Source: Epiperipatus broadwayi (lineage: Eukaryota; Onychophora; Udeonychophora; Euonychophora; Peripatidae). From it: DNA of 64,000 nucleotides. Made by a program: the position numbers and the translations under genes. The first letter of the stretch is position 1. Each line of letters begins with the position of its first letter. The stretch covers positions 5,842,363 to 5,906,362 of the forward strand of contig JAQFVV010006246.1 in assembly GCA_028023455.1 (NCBI GenBank). Direction: 5' to 3'. Below the pieces are notes generated by a model. The model was not told where the DNA came from. It saw only the letters and a list, made by a program, of their open reading frames with translations, and did no database searches. Shown one piece after another: positions 53,126-63,703 of this stretch.

Positions 53126-53712
53126 TGTTGTAGTGTTTGTAAAAATGGCAGACATGTTTGTGCACTCCAGAAAAACTAGAATTTGTTCGAGTGGTTGTTG
53201 TAGATCGCGCACTGATAACGGAGGAAGTTAAGTAACATAATGGCGAACAATAATTCCAAGAGATATTTGCTTACTGCAAATATTTCTGGATAAAAGATGT
53301 TACCTGATTGGACAAGGATTAATTGCTACAGTTATCAGCAAGCAATAAAAGATGGTGTAACAACTATGCAGAGGAAGGCAGTTATTTGCAGCCATATTGG
53401 GAGAACATCAAGCAGTGTAATATAGAGAGTAGTAGAGAGCAGTCACACAGTAGCAAGTTGCAGACCATTCGTTTGGAGAGCATCAGCTTGCAGACCATTC
53501 ATTGGAGAGCAGTCAGTGCAGACCATTTGTTGGAGAGCATCCGTGGCTGAGCTTCGTTGCAGACCAATTCGTTGGAGAGCTTTGTGGCAGACCAATTCGT
53601 TGGAGAGCTTCGTTGGAAAAGAACAGCGTGGGAATTGTATAATGTTATTCGCTGACCGCACAGTATGACTTGCAGTTATAACCTTGGCACAGTCGTAAGT
53701 GCGGATATTACA
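53126..53712 (+). repeat. TRIM 3' LTR (587 bp)
   Basis: Nearly identical to LTR1 over its whole length, with scattered single-base changes. It carries five rather than six copies of the GCAGACC...GGAGAGC unit (about 53457-53611). Confidence 0.9.
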
Positions 53713-55203
53713 CTGGGTCACTATTTTTCTTGTGACACCTGGTGATGAATATTTTCTTGGTGATCTTCGCTCCAATAGCTATCCAACAGAGCCTTTTTAT
53801 ATTTCATCAAAAATAATGGGTTTTGTATATAATGAGTCCCACCAAGATTGAGTTCTCTCATGTAAGTGGCTGCACACCATTGCCACCATGGCTTCTTCAT
53901 TCGATTGAAGCTGAAATATCACTCCAAACTGTCTAGATGTTCTGTCAGAGTTTCACCCATGTGACCAGAAAATAATCAAATTTTTAGAAATTGGTTTACA
54001 ACAGCTGGATTGTTTATAACATGCGTGTTTGTATTTGACTGGTCAGGCATTTTTATATTTGTTAGTGGGTTTTTCCCATCTACTATTTTAGCTTTCCCAC
54101 TATTTTTACTAATGTTTACTTTATTTATTTTTTCTGCTGATTGACTTCAGTTTTCATTTCATCTATTGCTCTGCAATTTTCTAACTTGGTTTCTTTTACT
54201 ACTACTCATACTAGCTCAACATTTGCTTCATGTTCTATTTTATTTGTTTTTATTATATTATACACGGTTCCTATTTGATTTCTATTTGTTTTTGATTGTT
54301 GTTCACTTATTTCATGATTTCTTTTTTTATTTTATCATAGCCCATTCCCATCTGATCCTTTAACTTTTCAAGCATTTCAACTTGTCCTTCCAATTTTCTA
54401 TTTGTTTCATTATTTTGGTTTCTAAGTTCTTCTGCTACTTTTTTATATTTTTCAGCTGCTTCTTTTTGTTTTTCAAGCATGCTGGTTATTAAAGCTATGA
54501 TTTTCCTATTCTCTTCTTTGTACTTAACTTCTTTTTCATTTTTACTTTGTTGTTCATCACTAGGAACATTCTCTACTTCTTTAATCTCTGTCTCTATTTG
54601 TTCCTCACTGGGGATGTTTTCTAATTCACTAATCTTAGTTTTATTTTGTTAATCACTGGGAACATTTGCTATTTTTTTACCTTGAGCCTCCATTTTGGCT
54701 TTATTTCTTGTCATATTTATAAGTTTAAACAATTTTTTATACTATATATCTTTAATACTCTATTGTAATCACAATAATAAGTTTACTAATTTCTATTTTA
54801 TTTAATAATTTTAATTTAATCACTTTACTAATTTCTATTTTATTTAATTTATACTCAAACCTGAGGATTTGGTCAATTTTCCCTACCACTTTCCTTCTAA
54901 CACCACTTGCATGCCAATTTCTAACCTAATGCCAATGCCTACCCACACTTATTTTCCTATATCTATAATGTATACATATATTTTCTTTTTTTTAATATCA
55001 ACTATATTATTTCATTAAACTAAATCCACTTATTTTTCTTTTATAGCATATAAAATTATCATTAGTTGTTCTCTTTTATCTTTCATAAATTCTTTCACTT
55101 TAATTATCTATTTTTATTTAGGCAAGCTGATTTTTTTTTTATATTACATATTTTTCTCTGTTAAATTTGAATGAATGTTTGAGCTCTCACATTGGACAAC
55201 ATT

Positions 55204-56740
55204 TGTAATGGGAATTTTACCTCTCTTAAACTTAAACCTTTTAAAACTTTTTATTATTTATTCTATTTTATAAAACTCATATGATTTTGCAATATGATTT
55301 TTCAGAGACCCGTTACTCAAGCAGGGGAGTACATATGATTAATAATTATATGTCAGTCATACCCCCAGTCAGACTGAGATTTAATAAAAATATTAAACTG
55401 ACAGTCATCTTTCCAGACCAAAGTAGCTCCCCGGCTGCATGAAACATGAACCATCTCATGGGAATATTTACAACAGGTTTGAACTCAGGGTAACATCCAA
55501 TACTTACCCTGGAACCCATGAAATGTCATTAACATGTTTCAAGCACTTGACCCATGGCTAGTTCTTAACACGAGACCGGCTAGAGATGTAAAATAACATT
55601 AATGATTTAAACAAATTTATTAAAAGATAATTATAAATGTAATAATAATAAGAAAAATAATAAAATATGAAACACTAAGGAATAGTATAAACTTAACAAG
55701 TATGCATGCTTATAATAACAAATTTTATTCCAGATAAAATTTAAAAGTTTTAATAATGACATCAATGAATATTTACCTAGGATAAATACAGCACAGCTTT
55801 TTGAGTTTATTTGTGGTTTAAACATCATCTCTGATTTCCATTGGTTTTTGCATGTGGGTATGCACAGTTCTTGGTTTTTCTTTGTATGTCAGTCATCACC
55901 TCTTTTCCTCATATACAATCAGTTTCTTGGTCAAGGTATTTGTAACATAAAAGAAGCTACTTGGTTTCTTGTTCTATGGCATGTCTGTTTCACTTAATTT
56001 GGTAGGATAGGTTGAAACATCAGCAGAAGGTGAGTTAGAGTAAATTTCCATGGCATTTTGCTAATGGCACAGGGGGGACGAGCGGAGGAAAACAGCCGAA
56101 CACCAATGTTTGGTTCTAGTCACTCATTCTCTTTAATGATTCAATAGAATAATAATCTAATAATTTAATAACTTTCTAACTGAACTGAACTGAAGGCAAC
56201 TTAACTCAACTCTTACTTAACAGAAGATAATGGAGAATGTGTGCTTTTTATACTACTCTGACCCCATCCTCACTCGAGTTTCAACCGTGATATCAAAACA
56301 TTTTATTTCTAAAAAATTTTAATTAAAATTTATATTTCTTTATTTTATTTTTTTGATTTTCTATTTTAATTACAGAGATTAACCATATTGTTCAACTAAT
56401 CAGTTTGGAATCTTAATCTCCAGAGCCTGATTAGTTTTGTACAAACTATTTAATTTAATCATAAGAACTTTTTATTTTTTTTAATTAAAAATACTTTTTT
56501 CAAAGAGCATTTTTGACAGGATTATAAAATAAAAGTATATAAAAGGAAGACAAGTTACAATTATTAACTAATTCCTTACTTATCTCCAAATTTTCCATAG
56601 TTTTTTAACTCCTACTCTTTCAAACTATAAAATTAGATTATTTTAAATTTTATATTTTTTTAATAAAAAAAACAACAAGTAAATTATGTAATTCGTATAT
56701 ACATGCACTTGCACATTGTGTGTATATATGTACCATTACA
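55204..56740 (-). repeat. 5' LTR of the Gag-only element (1537 bp, uninterrupted)
   Basis: TG...CA ends (TGTAATGG ... CCATTACA), followed at 56741 by a TA run. It provides the empty-site reference showing what was inserted into the other LTR at 49318-50649. Confidence 0.82.
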
Positions 56741-56852
56741 ATATATATATATCAACTATTCCAGTCGATTTAAAGTACAATATAGTTTTACATTTACTGT
56801 GCCAATACTACAAACTTAAAAATAACAGAGATAAATTTTTTTTTATATTAAC

Positions 56853-57082
56853 TGCTTTTATTGATTGTGCACTAGAAAGAAAAAAAAAGTTTCTTCAACC
56901 ACAATTGGAGTTTTTAGATGTAACTTGAAATAAAAGCCCGGGGGATTCAGAAATTAATTAAATCAATCCCTAACTTAATTAATTCCCTCCTTCATGCTTT
57001 TATTTCATGTTAAATCTAAAAACCCCAATTGTGGTTGAAGAAATACTTTTTTTTTCTTTTTAGTGCATGGTTAATAGAAGCA
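56853..57082. repeat. Inverted repeat with ~86-bp arms next to the LTR
   Basis: The left arm 56853-56937 and right arm 56996-57082 are complements with several mismatches (e.g. CTTCAACCACAATTGG against CCAATTGTGGTTGAAG), with a 58-nt spacer containing CCGGGGGATTCAG. It resembles a small MITE or foldback. It begins about 110 bp beyond the LTR end. Confidence 0.8.
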
Positions 57083-57705
57083 TTGAATATCTCTATTATA
57101 TAAACATTAACTTATTGTTAAACAGATTGAGACTATACTATGAAACAATTAAATTTTGCCTCTTATTTATTTTCTATATTAAAGTCAGGTCAGCATCAAT
57201 AAAAATTTCAATTCTAAACAATTCTATTTTTATATATTAAGAGAGATTGCATTTTTTTGCCAGATATATCATTTCCTTGCAATGGATTTAACAATATTTA
57301 TGCTATTGTATTTATGTAGTCCATAAAAGGAAATAACATCTTGGCTTCTATAAATGCTGAGATAATTACCAGAAGTATCACAAAATTGATGGAACCAATT
57401 AACTACCTTTTTAAACTTATAGGAGTCTTGATCTCATTAAAAAAAAAATCAACTCTGTTCTAGCAAATGTGTTTTCCTTATAAATATTTAAGAATTTTGA
57501 TGAGTTTTTATGCATGCCCATTTTCATTTTGATGACAAAACTCAAAACTTGGAATAGAAATAAGTTGAAATGTTCAATGTAAGTAACAATTCATAAATTA
57601 CAGTAAAATTACTAATTCTATATTAAAGAGTATTCTATTTTCTTATGAAGTATGATGGAACATATTTAATTATATAGGTTTAAGTATTATCAAACATATA
57701 TATAT

Positions 57706-59326
57706 TGTAAGCGTCTACCCGTATTATCATTCTATAATTCATGCACATATACGTTTTTTCCCGCAGCTTCGAATAAGTATATTTATGAGCATGGGTTAAA
57801 TCCCATTTCAAGCGCCAATCTTACACTTTGATAAGAATTATACTCATCGAAAACATAAATAAGGGTTCTGTATATATATATCTAGGGTAGCACATCCAGA
57901 CTATCTCAATCTCAGGGTCTGGGGAACATGGTCTAACTAGAGAACATAGCAAAGACAATTCCCAACTACATCTTATATATCTATGTATACCATACGTAAT
58001 TTACTTGTTTATAAATTATCTTACCCAGCCCAGAAGTTATAACAAAACTAAGATATAAGTTACTACGCTAGATATCATTTAATTCTAAGCTTTATACACA
58101 CCTATACATATTTTAATATTCATGCGCATGACCCATTTATTCTGATACACACATATGATTCATATATATAGCAATGAAAAAGTGCAATTACACATCAGAG
58201 TTGTTTATTTAATTTTTTATTTATTTATTTAATTTAAACAAGATTTTATTATTGTATTTAATATAGAGGTAACACAAGTCCCTTTATTACTATGCATTCA
58301 TTGAACATATATTATAGAGAGCAAAGGTCAGTTTACCTTAATTACGATCGAATGTCCACGTGGTCAAAGCTAACAGTCCGCACATTTATAATTCTAAAGA
58401 AATACTGGGCGTATTGATATTTGTTGATCCTGAGGATGGTAAACAGTCTGCAATGTGATATGCCAAATAGTTTATTATAGAGGTGGAGTAGATGATTTCA
58501 CTCGCTTAAGAGGTCCATGTTGTCGAAGGTGCTTTGCCACCATTACACTTGATAGATTTTAAACAGCAAATTTAATAAATCCAATTCAGGTGAGTTCTAC
58601 AATAACAGTCCACTGGGCTGGCTTAACGAAACTCACACTATTTAATTATCCCAACATTTTGATGGGAATATTAATAAAACTTCTGAATTAATTACACGTT
58701 CATACAATCCAAAATCTGAGCCATGTCTTTCTCTTTCCGTCTAATCACCACTATATCTTTTCAAGAGCAAAATAGTTCTTTTCTTTTACACTCTTTAACC
58801 TCGCATTTTCCCTTGTATATTCGTACGCCACAAACCGGACCTTCCATTGTTTCCAAAATAGCAACTTGACCAGTTCTCAGACTTCTTGACGACAGTCATT
58901 AACTCAAACTGCCCGAGCAACTGATTCATTTCTATTTCTGTAGCTTTATATGTTCAATAGATTCATCAATAAACATGTGTTACCACCAATATTATTAAAA
59001 TGTAGAATTTAAAAAAATTAACGAACAACAAAATATTTATGTATAATCAATAAATTTATACAACTCCGTATATACTTGCCTCTCGTCAATCCCACATATA
59101 ACCGTTAAAACATATGCACACTTTATAATAACACACATACAACTATATTTATATAAGCATACAGTCCATCCTTTAACAGATTACGTATTACTTTCACACT
59201 CTTTGTAACAGCGTTCGAATGACTATTTATATATATTTTTTCGCATATACACAGTCACTCAATATCAACACTCACAATTAACACCCTATATTGCATTATC
59301 TCTAGTATTCGAACCCGTATGTTACA
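57706..59326. mobile_element. Candidate solo LTR (1.62 kb)
   Basis: It starts TGTAAGCGTCTACCC after a TA run and ends CGTATGTTACA before another TA run. The inside is less AT-rich than the flanks, contains CpGs and has no long open frame. The TGTAA...TTACA ends and TA-rich flanks copy the pattern of the proven LTRs here, and the length is close to theirs, but the sequence is not the same family. A single copy without a second LTR cannot be proven from this window. Confidence 0.4.
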
Positions 59327-60390
59327 ATATATATATATATTGAACCATTTTATATACAAGTGGTTCAAATATATTGGCATTTGGTAATATTTAAAAAAGC
59401 TTTAAAAAAAAGTAAAATTTAAAGATCGTTTAAAAGACACAATTTGATGTTCTTTTTTACTAAGTATGATTTATTTTTTAGATAATGTGCAATGAAAGTT
59501 TTTTGTGTGTTTAATATTATTTGTTTAATTAAAATAAAATTTAAAATTGGAAAAAATGAAAGTATTTGCAGATTATTTATCCCAGTAAAAGGAAATTTGA
59601 AATGCAAAGGATTACAATCAGAGAAACACTTTTAACACTAATTAAAGATGGTGGAAATATTTTGTAAAAAAAAGAGACTTTATAGCTGAAAATAAGAAGC
59701 AATGTACAAGAGTATTATCTTGTAATCTGATAAAAGAACAAAAGATAATATATGCACAGAAAGATATAAAAACTGATCAGGAGTATAAAATGAAGAAAAT
59801 AACAGGAAACGAGTCTTGTTGTCATTCTTTCAGCTGACTATTCTCATGGGCGTCTTGGGTAGTGAAATGTATCTTCTCAGGACTACTACTCACCTGCTGA
59901 ATGAAGTCTTTATGCAGTAGTAGATAAAGTATTGTGGACACTATCTTTCATAATAAAGAGGTCACTCCAAATAATTTTTAAGTCTAGTCTTAGGATAGAC
60001 CAAGAACAGTTTAAAAACCAATGGCCATGAGTTCATTCTACCTCATAAAAACCATGCATGGTAATCAACAGTCTATGTAAATGTCAGCCATTTTATTTGT
60101 CACAGATGTGTTTCTCATGAAAACATGACTATTCACATGAGCTGGTTGAAATCTTGCTTGAACATTCCCTTTCAAAATTGATTTGAAGTTCCACATTGAG
60201 TAGAGAAGCATGGCAATGGATGAACAATTGTTAGGAGATAATAGTATGTCAAATGACTTGTAAGCTAATTCCTTTGGCATGCATATTTAAGCTGAAATCC
60301 AGATACCTCACATGATACTGTAACAAACATTGAATTGTGAGCATTGGGATAAAGTGCATAACATTAAAACAGGCCAGCTGGCACTAAATG
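59327..60390. other. Intergenic DNA, possibly DNA-transposon interior
   Basis: 59400-59780 is AT-rich without features. 59800-60390 is richer in GC, with short open minus-strand frames (one of 71 codons ending at 60065, starting MPKELAYKSFDILLSP). Since a TIR lies at 60566-60594, this could be the interior of a larger DNA transposon, but no transposase motif and no second TIR were found. Confidence 0.35.
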
Positions 60391-60594
60391 ACATCTTTTC
60401 TAGGTTTTATAGCATAGAAATTAATGGCATTATCTGTGGCCACTGGCTGCCATGTATTAAACAGCCTCTGTCTGTGTTTTTTTGGTATAGATATATAGGC
60501 CTAGAAGGTGGCAGCCACATAAATGGCCTATTTATGTGCTTTTGCATATAAATAGAACCATCAAGTGGCTGACACGATAGAATAGAAAACTATC
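60391..60594. mobile_element. TIR end of a second copy of the nested DNA transposon family
   Basis: The complement of 60566-60594 reads GATAGTTTTCTATTCTATCG then TGTCAGCCA, almost the TIR of the element at 49318. The subterminal part repeats GTGGCAGCCAC-type words, as in that element. The opposite terminus is not found within the window. Confidence 0.55.
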
Positions 60595-62049
60595 AACTTA
60601 TGTATTCTAAACATAATTTGTTTTTTAGTTATTTTATACAATATAAACATAAACATAATTTTAAATATATATTTATAAATAATGATCATAGCTTCTTCAT
60701 TTATAAGGCTTTACATAAATTAGAACATCTTTTGTTACTTTTCATAAAAATTGTTTAAAATTGCTTAGTATCCTTATATGAAATAATATAGAAATTTCAA
60801 TATTTGTTAAATAATTGTCTCTAAAATTGAGATTTATGAAATGACAATTAGTTGATTTTATGGATTAAATAAATTCCAGTCAATTTTAATAGTTTTAATA
60901 TTTATGTAATCAATGTTACAATTTTAATATTTTTAAAGCTCATATGTTATACAAATTTATAAACTTAAATACATTTTAAAACTGATTCTACTCTATTAAT
61001 AAGTTTATTGAGAAATGAAAATGAATAAAATGTTTCATTTACAAGTTCATAACACATTTTAAAAAAATGTCTACTTGATATGAAAAGTCATCAAACATAT
61101 TTAATGTCAACATATTTTAATTTAATTTATTATCATACCTTCCATAAAGCAATTATACAACTTAGAGAGAAATCAAAATATTTTAAATATTATTAACATT
61201 ATAATTAATTTTTTACTTTTGTTATTATTACTAAATCAAAATTAATTCATACTTTAATTATAAACCTTCATTACTTCCTTTTGTGGTTAAAAAAAAGGGT
61301 AAATTAGACCAAATTGTCATTATTTTTATATTATCACTCATAATTCATTATTTTCAACAAAAGAATTTAAACTTTTAGCATTATGTGATCCTTTAATACT
61401 TCTTTATATTTTCAGTTATGGAAATAATATTTTTATATTTCTTTAACAATTTTATAAGGATTATTATATAAACTGTAGATTTTTCCCAAGTTAACTGCTT
61501 TCATTTACTGATTTTTCGTGTTCTTACAAACATCCTATCTCTTATAATGAAATGATGTGGAATATTTTATTTGAGTTTTCCAACAGTGACCGATGTTTAA
61601 CATTCACCTTAATCACTTCAGATGAATCTAAAAGCTACTAATGGAAGATCTATTGAAAAGTCGTTTTTTTTTAAATATCCTAGATTAAAACAACAAATTA
61701 TGTGCTAGAAGAGAAGTTATTAGTTTTCCTTATGTTAGTATTTTTTTCATGATCTCTTTACTTTAATTGTACAAATACATAGTCTTGATTAAATACAGCA
61801 TTCAAAGCAATTTCATAATATTAAAAATATACAATGAAATGTAGAGATAATTTCTATATCATTTACTTTTTTTGTTACATATTTTGTTTAAAAGCAGAGA
61901 TTGAATATACAATTAATAATTGGATGACGTATTATTTATAATCTTTTAACAAATTTTTCAACTGTCTTGCAGCCTGACTTAAAAATACACCACACTGCTT
62001 TCATATTTCAGATAATGAATAGCTCTTATGCTATGCATATAATGTAGAA
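60595..62049. other. AT-rich intergenic DNA
   Basis: No gene, no repeat with a partner in the window and no strong composition change. Confidence 0.5.
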
Positions 62050-63112
62050 TTAAAGTATAGAGGATTTGAACTCAAATTTTCAAGCACCCTTCAACTATCC
62101 ACACTATCTCATATAACTGAAACACATGATCACACACATGTAGAAAAGATTAATAATCACCAATATACGTATTTCGTGCTAAACCAGCACTCATCAGTTG
62201 GTCCAGACTATCATCTCTCTCACACATATATATAATCAATGCTCAGTTTATATTAAGATAGAAAATCTTCATACTTTAATGGACAGGCTTCAATCCACTA
62301 CAACCTCCAACTTTTCAGCCATCCATATCATTGAAAATCTGATGATGAAAACTCAAATCTGATGCTGATGCTAATATTATTGCCATGCCCATGTTGACCT
62401 GAAGTCACTCTGACCCCTCATGTATAGGACAGTATCCATTAAATACATATAAGAGGGAAGAACAGGATACAAGCTTAATATGTAAATATTTGAAACCAGG
62501 CACTCTTCACAAACCTGGGAGCTTAATTGTAAGTATAGAGGATTTGAACTCAAATTTTCAAGCACCCTTCAACTATCCACACTATCCTCTATACTTACAA
62601 TTAAGCTCCCAGGTTTGTGAAGAGTTCCTGGTTTCAAATATTTACATATTAAGCTTGTATCCTGTCCATCCCTCTTATATGTATTTAATGGATACTGTCC
62701 TATACATGAAGGGTCAGAGTGACTTTAGGGCAACATGGGCATGGCAATAATATTAGCATCAGCATGGGATTTGAGTTTTCATCATCAGATTTTCAATGAT
62801 ATGGATGGCTGAAAAGTTGGAGGTTGTAGTGGATTGAAGCCTGTCCATTAAAGTATGAAGATTTGCTATCTTAATATAAACTGAGCATTGATTATATATA
62901 TGTGTGAGAGATGATAGTCTGGACCAACTGATGAGTGCTGGTTTAGCACGAAATACGTATATTGGTGATTATTAATTTTTTCTACATGTGTGTGGTCATG
63001 TGTTTCAGTTGTATGAGATAGTGTGGATAGTTGAAGGGTGCTTGAAAATTTGAGTTCAAATCCTCTATACTTGCAATTAAGCTCCCAGGTTTGTGAAGAG
63101 TGCCTGGTTTCA
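62050..63112. repeat. ~1-kb near-perfect palindrome of the ~460-bp repeat family
   Basis: A forward copy (62050-62519) is followed by a 60-bp restart of the next unit (62520-62583) and then an inverted copy (62584-63112). Arms of about 480 bp pair almost perfectly (e.g. AATCACCAATATACGTATTT and AAATACGTATATTGGTGATT) around a spacer of about 45 bp. These copies are much more alike than those at 28-29 kb. The opposing open frames inside are shadows of the same repeat on each strand. Confidence 0.9.
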
Positions 63113-63703
63113 AAAATGTAGAATTAAGTATACTATGCTAATCTGTTAATCAACAATTTAGAGTTATCATACATACAAACACGCACACAAAGGATTTGTC
63201 TATACACACTCATTCACACATGCATGTTAAACTGCTTTATAATATCATAATTGTATATGCTCTTATTTTATTTATTAATATATGCACAAATACTTTCAGA
63301 TGTATCACTCAGGTTTTATTAGTTTTCAGCCACTTAATTTATATCTGTATGCATATTTTTGTACATGTTGGTAGTCCCATTTAATGTTATATATGTTCCT
63401 ACATGTAGATTCATATCACTTTTTTTTTTTTTAAATTAAAAATTAAATTAAAATTTTTTTTATTCTATTCATTCTATTTTAAATTAGTTAATTAAATTGT
63501 TATTAGTATTTTTGCTTTATATATTTTTACTTATATTGAAAATAATATTATTATTAATTCAACTTCATAGAATTCTTATTAATGCACAAATGTATCTTGT
63601 TATTTTAATATTATTGCGACCTTCATAATGTGTCATCTGACAGGCATAACCTTAATTTATGTATTGAAATAACATGAATTTAATATCTTTTTTTTTTTTA
63701 CAG
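63113..63703. other. Upstream or intronic DNA of the gene starting at 63704
   Basis: AT-rich with ACACACA-type words and T runs. It ends in a polypyrimidine tract of about 13 T and the acceptor ACAG (63700-63703), so at least its right part is intron. Confidence 0.5.

Larger units (their letters stand above)
52188..53717 (+). mobile_element. TRIM: miniature LTR retrotransposon with perfect 5-bp TSD
   Basis: LTR1 (52193-52803) and LTR2 (53126-53712) both run from TGTTGTAGTG to GATATTACA and are flanked by CTGGG at 52188-52192 and 53713-53717. The interior is only 322 bp. It starts with a primer-binding-like TGGCGCAGTCACAT one base after LTR1 and ends with a polypurine tract GTGGAGGGAGG directly before LTR2. 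All structural signals of a retrotransposon are thus present without pol. It lies in + orientation, opposite to its host element, and splits that element's gag. It is either a genuine TRIM family or an internally deleted copy; other copies would decide. Confidence 0.92.
51676..54714 (-). pseudogene. gag of the LTR retrotransposon, disrupted
   Basis: Read on the minus strand. The Met codon is at 54714 and is followed by MTRNKAKMEAQGKK. A stop occurs at 54651, and further on comes a Lys/Glu-rich coiled-coil (about 54600-54370, e.g. EKQKEAAEKYKKVAEE). The capsid-like part is at about 54000-53718 (AMVCSHLHERTQSWWDSLY, with the Trp-Trp pair typical of retrotransposon Gag). The gene is then interrupted by the TRIM (52193-53717 including one target copy) and resumes with QIVRIVCHSFPHNVEKMLIG and GTERKEVEQMAELLS. 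It ends at 51676 after a stretch starting MKPEGDAILIVPRKQ. Gag builds the particle. Several stops and at least one frameshift in the capsid show it is inactive, independently of the insertion. Confidence 0.72.
47771..56740 (-). mobile_element. LTR retrotransposon, Gag-only, carrying two nested insertions
   Basis: Two long repeats frame the element: 47771-50717 (3' LTR in minus sense, interrupted) and 55204-56740 (5' LTR). Both begin TGTAATGGGAATTTTACC and end CCATTACA. Just outside the 3' LTR, read on the minus strand, is a purine-rich TTGGGAGGGGTGTGA, a good polypurine tract. Downstream of the 5' LTR lies a gag gene starting at 54714. The internal region without the TRIM is only about 2.9 kb, and no protease, RT, RNase H or integrase motif is seen. 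Whether pol was lost or the family is naturally non-autonomous cannot be told from one copy, but the remnant at 8.0-9.4 kb has the same layout. The flanks are TA-rich, so the target duplication is ambiguous. Confidence 0.8.

Noticed and set aside
53443-53775. 110-codon minus-strand frame
   Set aside because: A chimera: its first residues belong to the retrotransposon gag and the rest is antisense of the TRIM LTR minisatellite.
62377-62750. Two similar open frames on opposite strands (62 and 86 codons)
   Set aside because: They are the same repeat read on both arms of a palindrome; the shared peptide reflects the inversion, not a gene.
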